The notes beneath the pieces were generated by a model. That model did not search any database. It was not told the DNA's origin and saw only the letters and a list, made by a program, of their open reading frames with translations. A stretch of 64,000 nt of DNA from contig JBOEHG010000015.1 in the NCBI GenBank assembly GCA_050633825.1, forward strand, positions 26,042-90,041. Direction: 5' to 3'. Both the position numbers and the translations under genes were made by a program. Shown here piece after piece: positions 24,859 to 34,067 of this stretch. How positions within the stretch are numbered: position 1 is the first letter of the stretch; every line of letters begins with the position of its first letter. This DNA comes from CANLBN01 sp050633825 (lineage in GTDB: Bacteria; Pseudomonadota; Gammaproteobacteria; Pseudomonadales; Cellvibrionaceae).

Positions 24859-25605
24859 TTGAATTGGCAGTGGTTTCATCGTTTAGGTTCTCCCCGGTGG
24901 TTTTATGAAAAGACAAGCCGATGGATGCCTTGGATAGGTATTATCGCCTTATTATTATTAGTTACCGGTGCTGTATGGGGCTTGGGTTTTGCGCCAAGTG
25001 ACAGTAAGCAAGGTAACAGCTACCGCATTATTTTTATCCATGTCCCGGCAGCGTTCCTAGCATTGGCAGGTTACTATGTAATGGCATTTGCTGGAGCGGT
25101 TGGACTGATCTGGAAAATGAAATTATCGTATATGGTAATGAAAAGTGCAGCACCGATAGGTGCTACCTTAACGTTTATTGCCCTGGTAACAGGGGCTATT
25201 TGGGGTAAGCCAACATGGGGGACATGGTGGGTTTGGGATGCCCGAATTACTTCCATGCTTATATTGTTCTTTTTATATCTTGGTGTTATTGCCTTGCAAG
25301 GTGCTTATCAAAGTCGTGATCTGGCGAACAAATCCAGTGCGATCTTGTCTTTAGTGGGCATGATTAATATCCCGATTATTTATAAATCCGTGGATTGGTG
25401 GTTTACACTGCACCAGCCTGCAACATTAAAAATAGTGGGTGAATCGAGTATAGACCCGTCTATGGGTTATCCTTTGTTGGTGATGGTCCTTGGTTTTTAT
25501 TGTTTATTTGCGTGGTTGTTACTGCATTGGACACGTTTAGAGATTATCCAGCAAGAGCGTAAGACCCAATGGGTAAAAGAATTAGTGTTAGGAAAAAGAG
25601 GTTAA
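24859..25605 (+). CDS. ccmC: Heme transporter/heme handling protein CcmC
   Basis: A 248-residue inner-membrane protein with six helices and the tryptophan-rich WWD motif WGTWWVWDARITSMLILF (about 117-134) that presents heme to CcmE. Conserved His residues flank it (IFIHVPAAFLALAGYY near residue 57). It starts with TTG 24859, seven bases after GAGGAAT, a convincing ribosome-binding site. Confidence 0.95.
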   Translation: MNWQWFHRLGSPRWFYEKTSRWMPWIGIIALLLLVTGAVWGLGFAPSDSKQGNSYRIIFIHVPAAFLALAGYYVMAFAGAVGLIWKMKLSYMVMKSAAPIGATLTFIALVTGAIWGKPTWGTWWVWDARITSMLILFFLYLGVIALQGAYQSRDLANKSSAILSLVGMINIPIIYKSVDWWFTLHQPATLKIVGESSIDPSMGYPLLVMVLGFYCLFAWLLLHWTRLEIIQQERKTQWVKELVLGKRG

Positions 25606-25608
25606 TTA

Positions 25609-25809
25609 ATGGATTTTCAGTTTGAAAGCTTTGCGGCATTTATGAATATGGATGGTCATGGACCATATGTTTGGGCCAGTTACATTATTACCACTGTTTC
25701 GTTAAAGCTACTCGTGGTCATTCCTTATTGGTACAAAAAAAGTTTGACCGAACAAATCAAAAGACAACAACGTATTGAAGAAAATTCTATTCAAGAAAAC
25801 TGTTTTTAA
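25609..25809 (+). CDS. ccmD: Heme exporter protein CcmD
   Basis: A 66-residue single-helix protein. FESFAAFMNMDGHGPYVWASY is the classical CcmD start, followed by one membrane helix and a basic cytoplasmic tail. It stabilises the CcmABC-CcmE complex. It begins 3 bp after the ccmC stop. Confidence 0.92.
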   Translation: MDFQFESFAAFMNMDGHGPYVWASYIITTVSLKLLVVIPYWYKKSLTEQIKRQQRIEENSIQENCF

Positions 25810-25849
25810 GCAAACTCTATTTAAGAAAAAAGGTATAGGTATTTAGTTT

Positions 25850-26311
25850 ATGCATCCCGCTCGTAAACAACGTTTATTTATTGTTCTTTTTATTGTTATT
25901 TTTTCCAGCATCGCTGTTTTGTTAATGACCTATGCCTTACGTGAAAATATCAATCTGTTTTATCCGCCGAGTAAAATTATTGCTGGTGGAGCGCCTATCG
26001 ACAGAACTATTCGTGCAGGTGGCTGTGTCATAGCCGGTTCGGTTGTGCGCTCAACTAAGAATTTGGATGTGAGCTTCGATATTACGGATGGTGCTGAAGC
26101 GATGACGGTTAACTATAGTGGCATTTTGCCGGATTTATTTGCTGAAGGAGAAGCCGTTGTTGTTAACGGAAAACTGAACCAAGCAGGTATTTTTAATGCG
26201 ACAGAAGTACTTGCTAAACATGATGAAGAGTATATGCCTCCTGAAGTTGCCGAGGCAATGGCGCAAGCCGGTAGCGAGCATCAAGAAACCTGTGAAATGT
26301 TAAAAAGTTAG
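25850..26311 (+). CDS. ccmE: Cytochrome c-type biogenesis heme chaperone CcmE
   Basis: A 153-residue periplasmic heme chaperone anchored by one N-terminal helix (about 8-28). The OB-fold body ends in LAKHDEEYMPPEV, where the His binds heme covalently through a vinyl group and the Tyr is an axial ligand. Normal length, and normal order in the ccm operon. Confidence 0.96.
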   Translation: MHPARKQRLFIVLFIVIFSSIAVLLMTYALRENINLFYPPSKIIAGGAPIDRTIRAGGCVIAGSVVRSTKNLDVSFDITDGAEAMTVNYSGILPDLFAEGEAVVVNGKLNQAGIFNATEVLAKHDEEYMPPEVAEAMAQAGSEHQETCEMLKS

Positions 26312-26350
26312 CTTTACCTTATGTATCTTACGAATGGATAAATTGATTTT

Positions 26351-28369
26351 ATGATTCCTGAACTTGGCCATCTAGCCCTTATTTTATCTTTGTGCCTGTG
26401 CTTATTGTTATCCTTCGTTCCTTTGCTAGGGTATTACACTAAAAATAATACGCTGATGGCGACCAGTCGCTCTTTGGCAACCGGTAGTTTTATTTTTATT
26501 TTGATGAGTTTTATTTGTCTGACATGGGCATTTTTGCAAGATGATTTTACGGTCAAATATGTCGCCAATAATTCCAATAGCTTACTTCCTGATCACTATA
26601 AAATCAGTGCGGTTTGGGGAGGGCATGAAGGATCTTTATTATTGTGGGCCTTGATATTGGTTGGTTGGGCATTTTCTGTCAGTATTTTCAGCCGTAATCT
26701 CCCTTTGGATATGGTTGCTTTAGTACTTGCTGTAATGGGCATGATAGCCGTTGGCTTTTTATTGTTTATGCTACTGACATCTAATCCTTTCGATCGTTTG
26801 TTACCTATGTCACCTCAGGATGGAAGTGATCTTAACCCTCTTCTCCAAGACCCAGGTTTGATCATTCACCCGCCAATGTTATATATGGGTTACGTAGGCT
26901 TTTCAGTGGCTTTTGCCTTTGCTATTGCAGCCTTGTTATCGGGTCGTTTAGATAGCGCTTGGGCGCGATGGTCACGTCCATGGACAACCGTTGCTTGGGC
27001 TTTTTTAACCTTAGGGATTGCTTTAGGTAGTTGGTGGGCTTATTACGAACTCGGTTGGGGTGGCTGGTGGTTTTGGGATCCAGTAGAAAATGCCTCGTTT
27101 ATGCCATGGTTGGTAGGTACCGCATTGATTCATTCATTAGCCGTTACTGAAAAGCGTGGGGTTTTTAAAAGTTGGACCATTCTATTGGCTATCTTTACCT
27201 TTGCTTTGAGTCTATTGGGGACTTTTTTGGTGCGTTCTGGGGTGTTGACCTCTGTACATGCTTTTGCAAATGACCCTGAGCGAGGTGTATTTATCTTGGG
27301 CTTTTTACTGTTTGTTGTTGGCGGCTCATTAACACTTTATGCGGTACGTGCTCCAGTGGTAAAAAGTGTTATTAATTTTGATTGGTTGTCGCGCGAAACT
27401 TTTCTACTGATTAATAATATCCTGCTAGTAGTTATTATGATTACAGTATTACTGGGAACACTTTATCCTCTCTTTGCTGATGCACTTAATTTAGGAAAAC
27501 TATCTGTTGGTCCTCCTTATTTTAATTTTTTCTTTGTTCCTTTTATGGGGATTCTTTGCCTGTTTATGGCGGTAGGTCCGTTGGCACTCTGGAAGAAAAC
27601 CAATGCTGACCGTCTCTGGCAGTTAGTAAAACACCCCCTAACATTGAGTGTTATCGTTGCAATTATTTTTCCGTTTATCTATGGCGCAATATACGACGAG
27701 CCTTACAGTATTATGGCAGCGATCACTGTTTTTGTGGCCGCTTGGATTATTTTTGTCACCATGGCGGATATGTGGCATAAAACCCGTAACGCTAATACAC
27801 GCCTTGAAGGGTTGCGTAAATTAACACGCAGTTATTATGGAATGGTACTTGCGCATACAGGTATTGCAGTAACTGTGCTAGGGACATGTTTAAATACCAT
27901 TTACAGTGATCAAAGAGATTTACGTATGGAGGCTGGAGAGCGCTTGGAATTAGGCCGCTATACCTATCATTTTGTTTCCGTTGAAAAAATAAAAGGGCCT
28001 AATTATATTGCTGATAGAGGGCACCTTGAAGTTTTTTCTAAAGGTAAGAAAATTAGTGACTTAAAACCGGAGAAGAGACGTTATTTTTCGACGAATGATG
28101 TGATGACAGAGGCGGCTATTGATTCCAGTTTTTCGGGGGATTTATATATAGCAATGGGTGAGCCTTTAGCATCCGGTGAAAATGGCCAAGCTGCTTGGGC
28201 TATCCGTATTCACGATAAGCCTTTTGTAAATTGGATTTGGTTTGGCTCTTTATTTATGGCGCTAGGGGGCTTTTTAGCCATTAGTGATAAACGCTATCGC
28301 TTACGAAAAAAAGTGAAAGAAAAATTACCAAAAGCCGATGTTGATAGTGTGTTAACTAACAAGGCGTAA
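26351..28369 (+). CDS. ccmF: Heme lyase CcmF
   Basis: A 672-residue inner-membrane heme lyase with about 15 helices. The WWD domain is GWGGWWFWDPVENASFMPWL (about 234-253); conserved His residues for its own heme b and for heme positioning include HPPMLYMGYVGF near 173 and the late VLAHTGIAVTVLG segment near 498. It joins heme from CcmE to reduced apocytochrome CxxCH, normally together with CcmH and CcmI, which are absent here. Confidence 0.96.
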   Translation: MIPELGHLALILSLCLCLLLSFVPLLGYYTKNNTLMATSRSLATGSFIFILMSFICLTWAFLQDDFTVKYVANNSNSLLPDHYKISAVWGGHEGSLLLWALILVGWAFSVSIFSRNLPLDMVALVLAVMGMIAVGFLLFMLLTSNPFDRLLPMSPQDGSDLNPLLQDPGLIIHPPMLYMGYVGFSVAFAFAIAALLSGRLDSAWARWSRPWTTVAWAFLTLGIALGSWWAYYELGWGGWWFWDPVENASFMPWLVGTALIHSLAVTEKRGVFKSWTILLAIFTFALSLLGTFLVRSGVLTSVHAFANDPERGVFILGFLLFVVGGSLTLYAVRAPVVKSVINFDWLSRETFLLINNILLVVIMITVLLGTLYPLFADALNLGKLSVGPPYFNFFFVPFMGILCLFMAVGPLALWKKTNADRLWQLVKHPLTLSVIVAIIFPFIYGAIYDEPYSIMAAITVFVAAWIIFVTMADMWHKTRNANTRLEGLRKLTRSYYGMVLAHTGIAVTVLGTCLNTIYSDQRDLRMEAGERLELGRYTYHFVSVEKIKGPNYIADRGHLEVFSKGKKISDLKPEKRRYFSTNDVMTEAAIDSSFSGDLYIAMGEPLASGENGQAAWAIRIHDKPFVNWIWFGSLFMALGGFLAISDKRYRLRKKVKEKLPKADVDSVLTNKA

Positions 28370-28446
28370 GTTAATCAATAGACTTACAGTCATTAATAAA
28401 TAAGTGCGGTAATGTAAATATAGCTGCAATCATTGAATGAAATATT

Positions 28447-28968
28447 ATGGGCCGTTTTAAACTCTTTATACCTCTTATTATTTTTGTCGTATTGTCCGTG
28501 TTTTTTTGGCGTGGTTTATCTCTTGATCCCAGCGCTATGCCTTCAGCTTTAATTGACAAAATATTTCCTGAGTTTTCTTTACCTCGATTGGATAATGAAT
28601 CTCAGTTGACCACGCGTAATGATTTGCTGGGGGATATAACCTTAGTGAATATTTGGGCAACGTGGTGTGTCTCTTGCCGAGTGGAACACCCCTATTTGAA
28701 TAAACTCGCCGAGTCGGGAGTTAGAATAGTAGGGCTGAACTACAAAGATGAGTCTGCAGCAGCTCGTCAATGGTTAACGGACCTTGGTAACCCTTATCAA
28801 TGGAATATTGTTGATAAAGAGGGGAGGTTAGGGGTTGATTTGGGTGTCTTTGGTGCGCCTGAGACTTATTTGCTCGATAAAAGTGGTGTTATTCGTTACA
28901 AACATGTCGGTGTTGTTGATCAGCGCGTTTGGGATGAGCGCTTTTTACCACTTATAGAACAGCTCTAA
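28447..28968 (+). CDS. ccmG: Thiol:disulfide interchange protein CcmG/DsbE
   Basis: A 173-residue periplasmic thioredoxin anchored by one N-terminal helix (about 5-22). Active site WATWCVSCRVEHP (Cys about 77 and 80), followed by a conserved cis-Pro loop FGAPETYLLD. It keeps apocytochrome cysteines reduced for heme ligation. Last recognised gene of the cluster; a 282-bp gap with no ORF of note follows, and neither ccmH nor ccmI is present. Confidence 0.94.
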   Translation: MGRFKLFIPLIIFVVLSVFFWRGLSLDPSAMPSALIDKIFPEFSLPRLDNESQLTTRNDLLGDITLVNIWATWCVSCRVEHPYLNKLAESGVRIVGLNYKDESAAARQWLTDLGNPYQWNIVDKEGRLGVDLGVFGAPETYLLDKSGVIRYKHVGVVDQRVWDERFLPLIEQL

Positions 28969-29250
28969 GCTATTAGCCTCTATTATTTTAGCCTTAATCA
29001 TAAACTACCCTTTGGGCTTGGATTCGTTTTACGTTTGCTAACTAGTTTTAGTTAGTTGATTGTGAAAGCGTATCTATGACGTTATATTTTCTAGATAAAT
29101 CAGTCAATTAGCAGTACTATTGTGCTGTTGGTGGGTGCTAGCGCCTAATAGCAAGTTGTGTCGATTGCTCAAGGCGGCCTCTAAATAAAAATAATAGATA
29201 TTGCTTGTTTTTCATTTCGTATTATTTCATAAGCAATGTTGAGGACCTTT
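28969..29250. other. Intergenic stretch after ccmG, no ccmH
   Basis: I looked here for ccmH (signature LRCxxCQ and a C-terminal helix) on both strands and found no such frame. It has an AT-rich inverted repeat CTAACTAGTTTTAGTTAG (29038-29055) but no clear T-run. The last 60 bp are the AT-rich leader of the DUF5675 gene. Confidence 0.5.
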
Positions 29251-29712
29251 ATGAAAACGATACAATTAGTCCGTATACGCCATTCTGATCATGGCATGGA
29301 AGGTTTTCTTTCCTGTGACGGGTTATTGCTGCATACTTTAGAATTACCTTGGCGTGGTAATCAACCTAATATTTCCTGTATTCCTCCTCCTCAGGAAATA
29401 GACAAAGAACACTATCAAGTACTTCCTAGAAGATCTCCCAAATTCGGTGATACCTACCATGTTACGGGAGTTAATGGGCGTACCCATATCCTTATTCATA
29501 CAGGCAATTATGCTGGTGATAAGTCAAAGCAGCTTAAAACTCACGTGCAAGGCTGTATTCTGGTTGGTCGTAAGAGAGGCTTTTTAGGTAAGCAAAGGGC
29601 CGTACTGTCCAGCCGTTTAGCCATGAATGATCTGCGCCGTTATATTCAAAAAGAACCTTTTATCCTTGAAATCATTCAAGCATGCCCATTGGAGGCGACC
29701 CATGTTAGTTGA
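29251..29712 (+). CDS. DUF5675 family protein
   Basis: A 153-residue protein with the DUF5675 pattern: LHTLELPWRGNQPNISCIPP (about 27-46), an FGDTYHV segment, GRTHILIHTGNYAGD, and a GCILVGRKRGF block. The family occurs in phages and phage-like regions, often beside holin or endolysin genes; the His and Cys residues suggest an L,D-transpeptidase- or hydrolase-like fold, but no activity is established. ATG 29251 follows GAGGA; the frame is open to a TTG at 29236. It overlaps the next gene by 11 bp. Confidence 0.8.
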   Translation: MKTIQLVRIRHSDHGMEGFLSCDGLLLHTLELPWRGNQPNISCIPPPQEIDKEHYQVLPRRSPKFGDTYHVTGVNGRTHILIHTGNYAGDKSKQLKTHVQGCILVGRKRGFLGKQRAVLSSRLAMNDLRRYIQKEPFILEIIQACPLEATHVS

Positions 29713-30379
29713 AACAATACTCGGAGGTGTTACTGGCTTTCTAGGTAACATTGTCACTTCTGTGGCGAACTACAAAGTACAGAAACTTAAAAATGAACAT
29801 GAAAAAGCGATGGCTGAGGTCGAGCTTGCAAGGATGGATAAAGAAAAGGAAATCATGCTGGCAGAAGCGCAAGCCAATATATTGATTACTGAGGTAGAGA
29901 CAGAGGCACAGATGGATATTGCCGATTCTCAAGTCTTTGCCGAAACGATTAAAGACTCTCAACGACGAGTCTTAGATGAGAAAATCCACCAGAAGCTACT
30001 TGAGGGTGGTGCTGTTAGTAAAGCAATAGGGGTCATTTTATCTTTCTTGTTTGGGATGGTTGATTTCTTAAAGCGCATTATTCGCCCCGGACTGACGATT
30101 TATTTGGTTGGTTTGACTACTTGGATAACGTTTATAGCTTGGAATGTTATGAAGGAACAGCAGGGCGATATGACCACACAGCAGGCTATCGGTATTTTTG
30201 ATGATGTTACCACCATTGTTATCTATCTGACTGTTACTTGTGTGACATGGTGGTTTGGTGATCGGCGTATGGCTAAATTCTTAACCCGTCTAAATGATGG
30301 TAATATTAAAAATCAGGCCTCACTGACATTACCTGCAAAAGTAAAATCCAAGACTGATATCGCTAATTTAGATACCTAG
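29702..30379 (+). CDS. Holin-like three-helix membrane protein
   Basis: A 225-residue protein. A long charged coiled coil (about residues 25-95, rich in Glu/Lys/Ala) is followed by two or three hydrophobic helices (about 108-130, 132-150, 170-192) and the end motif TWWFGDRRMAK. This end resembles the 3TM holins of gene transfer agents and phages (GTA_holin_3TM). It pairs with the DUF5675 gene, to which it is translationally coupled (GGAGG at about 29690, 11-bp overlap). It could be a leftover phage lysis module or a domesticated one. Confidence 0.65.
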   Translation: MLVETILGGVTGFLGNIVTSVANYKVQKLKNEHEKAMAEVELARMDKEKEIMLAEAQANILITEVETEAQMDIADSQVFAETIKDSQRRVLDEKIHQKLLEGGAVSKAIGVILSFLFGMVDFLKRIIRPGLTIYLVGLTTWITFIAWNVMKEQQGDMTTQQAIGIFDDVTTIVIYLTVTCVTWWFGDRRMAKFLTRLNDGNIKNQASLTLPAKVKSKTDIANLDT

Positions 30380-30630
30380 TTACTGGTATCAATGATCAGT
30401 AACTTCCCTCATTTATGATCCATATCATCAGAGTTTACTCTTTTGGTATGGATTTCTTCTTATAACAACCCCTTTATTGTCTTTTAAAGCCTTGTAATAC
30501 GTCTCAGGGGGATGGGTATCCTTTTATGAGCTAAGGTGGTTGCAGGTGAGTGGTTTAGAAGAGGGAAGGGATGCCGCTAGGAATATCTGTAAAGAAGCTT
30601 TATAGAAGGAAATAGTCGATATAAACAAAA
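30380..30630. other. Intergenic stretch, no gene seen
   Basis: About 250 bp between the holin-like gene and the cspA terminator. No ORF with a ribosome-binding site, no strong hairpin and no repeat recognised elsewhere in the window. Confidence 0.4.
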
Positions 30631-30655
30631 AAGGCGAGATGAATCATCTCGCCTT
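30631..30655 (-). terminator. Rho-independent terminator of cspA
   Basis: AAGGCGAGAT and ATCTCGCCTT form a perfect 10-bp stem with a 5-nt loop; read on the minus strand it is followed by TTTTTTG. It lies 24 bp after the cspA stop. Confidence 0.9.
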
Positions 30656-30679
30656 TAGTATTTACTTTCGATGTGTTAC

Positions 30680-30889
30680 TTAGATAGCAACGATATCTTC
30701 AGCTTGTGGGCCTTTTTGACCGCTAGTTACTGTGAATTCTACTTTCTGGCCTTCGGCTAGAGTTTTGAAGCCAGAACCAGAGATTGCGCTAAAGTGGGCG
30801 AATACGTCTGGGCCATTTTCTTGTTGAATGAAGCCAAAACCTTTAGTTTCGTTGAACCACTTAACGGTACCGGTAACTTTGTTAGACAT
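30680..30889 (-). CDS. Cold shock protein, CspA family
   Basis: A 69-residue single cold-shock (OB-fold) domain, a single-stranded nucleic acid chaperone. RNP1 is KGFGFI (about 16-21) and RNP2 is DVFAHFS (about 28-34). The paralogue (A, C, D, E) cannot be assigned. Monocistronic, with its own terminator. The region upstream is long and AT-rich, which fits a structured cold-shock leader. Confidence 0.96.
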   Translation of the reverse strand: MSNKVTGTVKWFNETKGFGFIQQENGPDVFAHFSAISGSGFKTLAEGQKVEFTVTSGQKGPQAEDIVAI

Positions 30890-31174
30890 GTGTAATATCC
30901 TGATAATTTAAATGTAACTTATGCCTGTATATACAGACGGTTGAGCAGGAAATCGAACTATTACTATAAACTTGCAGGACGAGGTATTACAGATGAAACT
31001 TCGAAATTGGTAAAGTAAATATAAGATTCTCTTTCTAGCAAGCAGGATTGTACGTGCATTTTTATAAAAGTCAATTTCTCATTGTTTTTATTGATATAAA
31101 TCAATGTGTAAAAACTTGTTTTTGGTAATTTAACCTTAACAAAAACATGTTTATACAAAATTGTGGAGGTAATT
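30890..31174. promoter_or_regulatory. Divergent intergenic region with probable long csp leader
   Basis: A 285-bp region between the csp gene (minus) and the small membrane gene (plus). Csp mRNAs typically carry leaders of 100-160 nt that act as thermosensors; the length would allow this. I see no recognisable conserved cold box, so the leader is inferred from family knowledge. Confidence 0.4.
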
Positions 31175-31360
31175 ATGTATATCGATGGGGTGATTTTATT
31201 CAGTTTATTAATGATTGCACTGATTATATGGATGATGGCTTATGTCGGTTTATATTGTTACCGTCATATTAAGCTAGATACAGAAAAAGAACTAAAACAG
31301 TGCAAAAACTGTGATGATTGTGAAAAAGATGATTGTCGCGACGCGAAAATTCTTATTTAG
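31175..31360 (+). CDS. Small membrane protein with Cys-rich cytoplasmic tail
   Basis: A 61-residue protein: one long hydrophobic helix (about 5-30) followed by a charged tail holding CKNCDDCEKDDC (about 43-54), two CxxC-like pairs with acidic spacers. The tail could bind a metal or an Fe-S cluster. I start at ATG 31175, six bases after GGAGGT; the GTG at 31163 contains that ribosome-binding site. I do not recognise a family. Convergent with yejF. Confidence 0.65.
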   Translation: MYIDGVILFSLLMIALIIWMMAYVGLYCYRHIKLDTEKELKQCKNCDDCEKDDCRDAKILI

Positions 31361-31412
31361 TTAAAAAATCTATTTTTGTTACATATATGGCAAGAACTTT
31401 CTAGACTAAAGT

Positions 31413-33011
31413 CTAGCTTAATGTTGCTGAGAGTAATTGTTGAGTATAAGGGTGAGATGGTTTTTGTAATACATCATCCGCATTGCCGCGCTCAACAATT
31501 TCACCTTGCTTCATCACAATAATATTGTGACTTAAGGCTTTAATGACATGTATATCATGACTGATAAATACATAAGTAAGTTTACGTTCAGCCTGTAATT
31601 TTCGTAGTAACTCGATGACCTGCATTTGTACTGCTCGATCTAAGGCAGATGTAGGTTCGTCAAGAAATAAGATGCGTGGGTTTAATATAAGCGCTCTCGC
31701 AATTGCAATGCGTTGACGCTGTCCACCCGAAAACTCGTGTGGATAGCGATGTTTGCTTGTTGGATCTAATCCGACTTCATGCATGATGTCATTTACTTTT
31801 TGTTCTATTTGCTCTGCTGTTAATGACTCGTGTAGATGTAAGCCTTCACTGATAATTTGCTTGATGCTCATGCGAGGACTTAAGCTGGCAAAAGGGTCTT
31901 GAAACACAACTTGCATAGCGCATCGCAATGGGCGTAATTGTTTTTGATTAAGCTCGCAAATAGCTTGACCATCTAAGACGATTTTTCCTTGCGACCCTAA
32001 CAGTCTTAGCATGGCAAACGCTAAGGTTGATTTTCCGGAACCACTTTCACCAACAATACCAAGTGTGCTGCCTTCCGTTAGTTGAAGGTCAATTTCTTTG
32101 AGTGCATGAAAAAAGTGTTTACACTTTCCAAAGAGTGGCTTGCTTATAGGGAAATTTACGCAAAGTGATTCTGCTGCCATTACAATTTTGGGTTGTTGTA
32201 AGCTGTCTTTATCTAACGAAACAGGCGAGCCACTGGGTTGGCTGTTAATTAATAATTTTGTATAGTCTTCTTTCGGTTGTTGGAATACAGACTTTGTTTC
32301 TCCCCGTTCAATAATTTCACCTTTGTTCATGACCAATACCCGGTCGGCAGCATAATTAACCACACCAAGGTCGTGAGTAATTAACAAAATACTCATTTTG
32401 TAGGTTTGTTGTAATTCTTTAAGAAGATCGAGTATCTCTTTTTGAACGGTCACATCAAGAGCAGTAGTTGGCTCATCAGCAATAAGTAGCTTCGGCTTGT
32501 TTGCCAGTGCCATGGCAATCATAATCCGTTGCCGCTGCCCTCCAGATAGCTGATGAGGGTAGGCCTTTAACTTGCCTTTAGGGTCGGGTATATGGACTTG
32601 GTCTAATAATGTAAGTACCTGTTTTCTGACCTCTTGTTTACTAAGTTTGCGATGAATAGTTAAGACTTCGCCAATTTGTTTTTCAATATTATGCAGGGGG
32701 TTTAATGCGCTCATTGGTTCTTGAAAAATCATACCAATCTGGTCGCCCCGGATTTCTCTCATTGCACTCATTGGGAGCGCTAACAGGTCTTTCTCATCAA
32801 AGCCTATTTTGCCGCTGGGGTGAAAGGCAACAGGGTAGGGTAATAGCCGCATAATGGCATGAGCAGTCAATGATTTGCCTGAACCGGATTCTCCGACGAG
32901 TGCGAGTGTTTCGCAGCTACTGATATCAAAACTGACATTCTTAACAATATCTATGTCAGAGTTTCCTTGATGAAATGAGATCGATAAATCGTTAACGCTT
33001 AATATATTCAT
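31413..33011 (-). CDS. yejF: Peptide ABC transporter, fused double ATP-binding protein
   Basis: A 532-residue protein made of two ABC ATPase domains in tandem. Walker A GESGSGKSLT (about 38) and GESGSGKSTL (about 315); signatures LSGGQRQRI and FSGGQRQRI; Walker B LLIADEPTTALD and ILFLDEPTSALD. It energises the YejABEF importer, which in enterobacteria takes up oligopeptides and microcin C. Last gene of the yejABEF operon, 9 bp after yejE. Its stop lies within a CTAGACT/AGTCTAG hairpin (31401-31416). Confidence 0.94.
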   Translation of the reverse strand: MNILSVNDLSISFHQGNSDIDIVKNVSFDISSCETLALVGESGSGKSLTAHAIMRLLPYPVAFHPSGKIGFDEKDLLALPMSAMREIRGDQIGMIFQEPMSALNPLHNIEKQIGEVLTIHRKLSKQEVRKQVLTLLDQVHIPDPKGKLKAYPHQLSGGQRQRIMIAMALANKPKLLIADEPTTALDVTVQKEILDLLKELQQTYKMSILLITHDLGVVNYAADRVLVMNKGEIIERGETKSVFQQPKEDYTKLLINSQPSGSPVSLDKDSLQQPKIVMAAESLCVNFPISKPLFGKCKHFFHALKEIDLQLTEGSTLGIVGESGSGKSTLAFAMLRLLGSQGKIVLDGQAICELNQKQLRPLRCAMQVVFQDPFASLSPRMSIKQIISEGLHLHESLTAEQIEQKVNDIMHEVGLDPTSKHRYPHEFSGGQRQRIAIARALILNPRILFLDEPTSALDRAVQMQVIELLRKLQAERKLTYVFISHDIHVIKALSHNIIVMKQGEIVERGNADDVLQKPSHPYTQQLLSATLS

Positions 33012-33020
33012 CTTAAAGGC

Positions 33021-34067
33021 TTACTTCGTTAGCAGTCTAGGATCAAAGGCATCTCTGACACCTTCTCCAATAAATACCAGTAGGGTCAACATACTGGAGA
33101 GTACAATAAAGGCGGTAACAGCGAGCCAGGGAGCGTGCAGGTTGCCTTTACCTTGTGACATTAGTTCACCCAATGAAGCCGAACCCGCCGGTAAACCAAA
33201 TCCGAGAAAATCTAATGCGGTTAGAGTGGTGATTGCTGCAGTAATAATAAAGGGCATATAGGTCATCGTAGCGGCCATGGCATTAGGCAGTATATGTCGA
33301 TACATGATGGTGGTATTACTGACACCCATTGCTTTGGCCGCACGGACATAATCAAGATTACGGCCTCGCAGGAATTCAGCACGGACAACATCTACCAATC
33401 GTGTCCAACTAAATAGCAACATAACGCCTAATAACCACCAAAAATTAGGCTGGATAAGACTAGCAATAATAATCAGGATAAATAATTGAGGGAGTCCTCC
33501 CCAAATTTCCATAATACGTTGTCCATAAAGATCCACTCGGCCACCGTAGTAGCCTTGTAATGCGCCGATAGCGATGCCTATGATGCTGCTACCGATGGTT
33601 AGTGCTAAAGCGAACAAAATGGAAATCCTAAAGCCATAAAGTACGCGAGCGACAACATCACGGGCTTGATCATCTGTCCCTAGCCAATTTTGCCATGTTG
33701 GAGAGGAGGGCGCAGGCTCTGGTAGGTCTGCAATATGGGTGTCATAGCTGAACGGTATAATAGGCCACAGCATCCAGCCTTTATTTTCGATCAGGTTGAT
33801 AACATAGGGATCGCTATAATCTGCCTCTGTATCAAAGTCGCCATCAAATGTTGTTTCAGGGTAGGACTTCAAGGCAGGAACATACAAACTATTATCATAA
33901 TGTATGAGAATAGGCTTATCGTTCGCAATAAATTCAGCGAATAAACTGGTAAAGAATAAGAATAGAAATATTAATAGGCTCCACGCTGCTCGACGATTAC
34001 AAAAAAAGGCATCAAAACGGCGTTGATTAATAGGTGACAGCTTTTGGCGAAAAGTGTTGAGTATCAT
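33021..34067 (-). CDS. yejE: Peptide ABC transporter permease
   Basis: A 348-residue permease of the DppC/OppC type with one N-terminal helix, a periplasmic insert of about 90 residues (family trait of YejE) and five C-terminal helices. The EAA loop is around RAAKAMGVSNTTIMYRHILPNA. It overlaps yejB by 4 bp. Confidence 0.94.
   Translation of the reverse strand: MILNTFRQKLSPINQRRFDAFFCNRRAAWSLLIFLFLFFTSLFAEFIANDKPILIHYDNSLYVPALKSYPETTFDGDFDTEADYSDPYVINLIENKGWMLWPIIPFSYDTHIADLPEPAPSSPTWQNWLGTDDQARDVVARVLYGFRISILFALALTIGSSIIGIAIGALQGYYGGRVDLYGQRIMEIWGGLPQLFILIIIASLIQPNFWWLLGVMLLFSWTRLVDVVRAEFLRGRNLDYVRAAKAMGVSNTTIMYRHILPNAMAATMTYMPFIITAAITTLTALDFLGFGLPAGSASLGELMSQGKGNLHAPWLAVTAFIVLSSMLTLLVFIGEGVRDAFDPRLLTK

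Noticed and set aside
28969..29250. A hidden ccmH gene after ccmG
   Set aside because: No frame encodes LRCxxCQ or a membrane-anchored CcmH-like product on either strand.
31401..31416. CTAGACT/AGTCTAG hairpin as a bidirectional terminator between yejF and the small membrane gene
   Set aside because: The stem includes the yejF stop codon and neither strand has a following T run; too weak to call.
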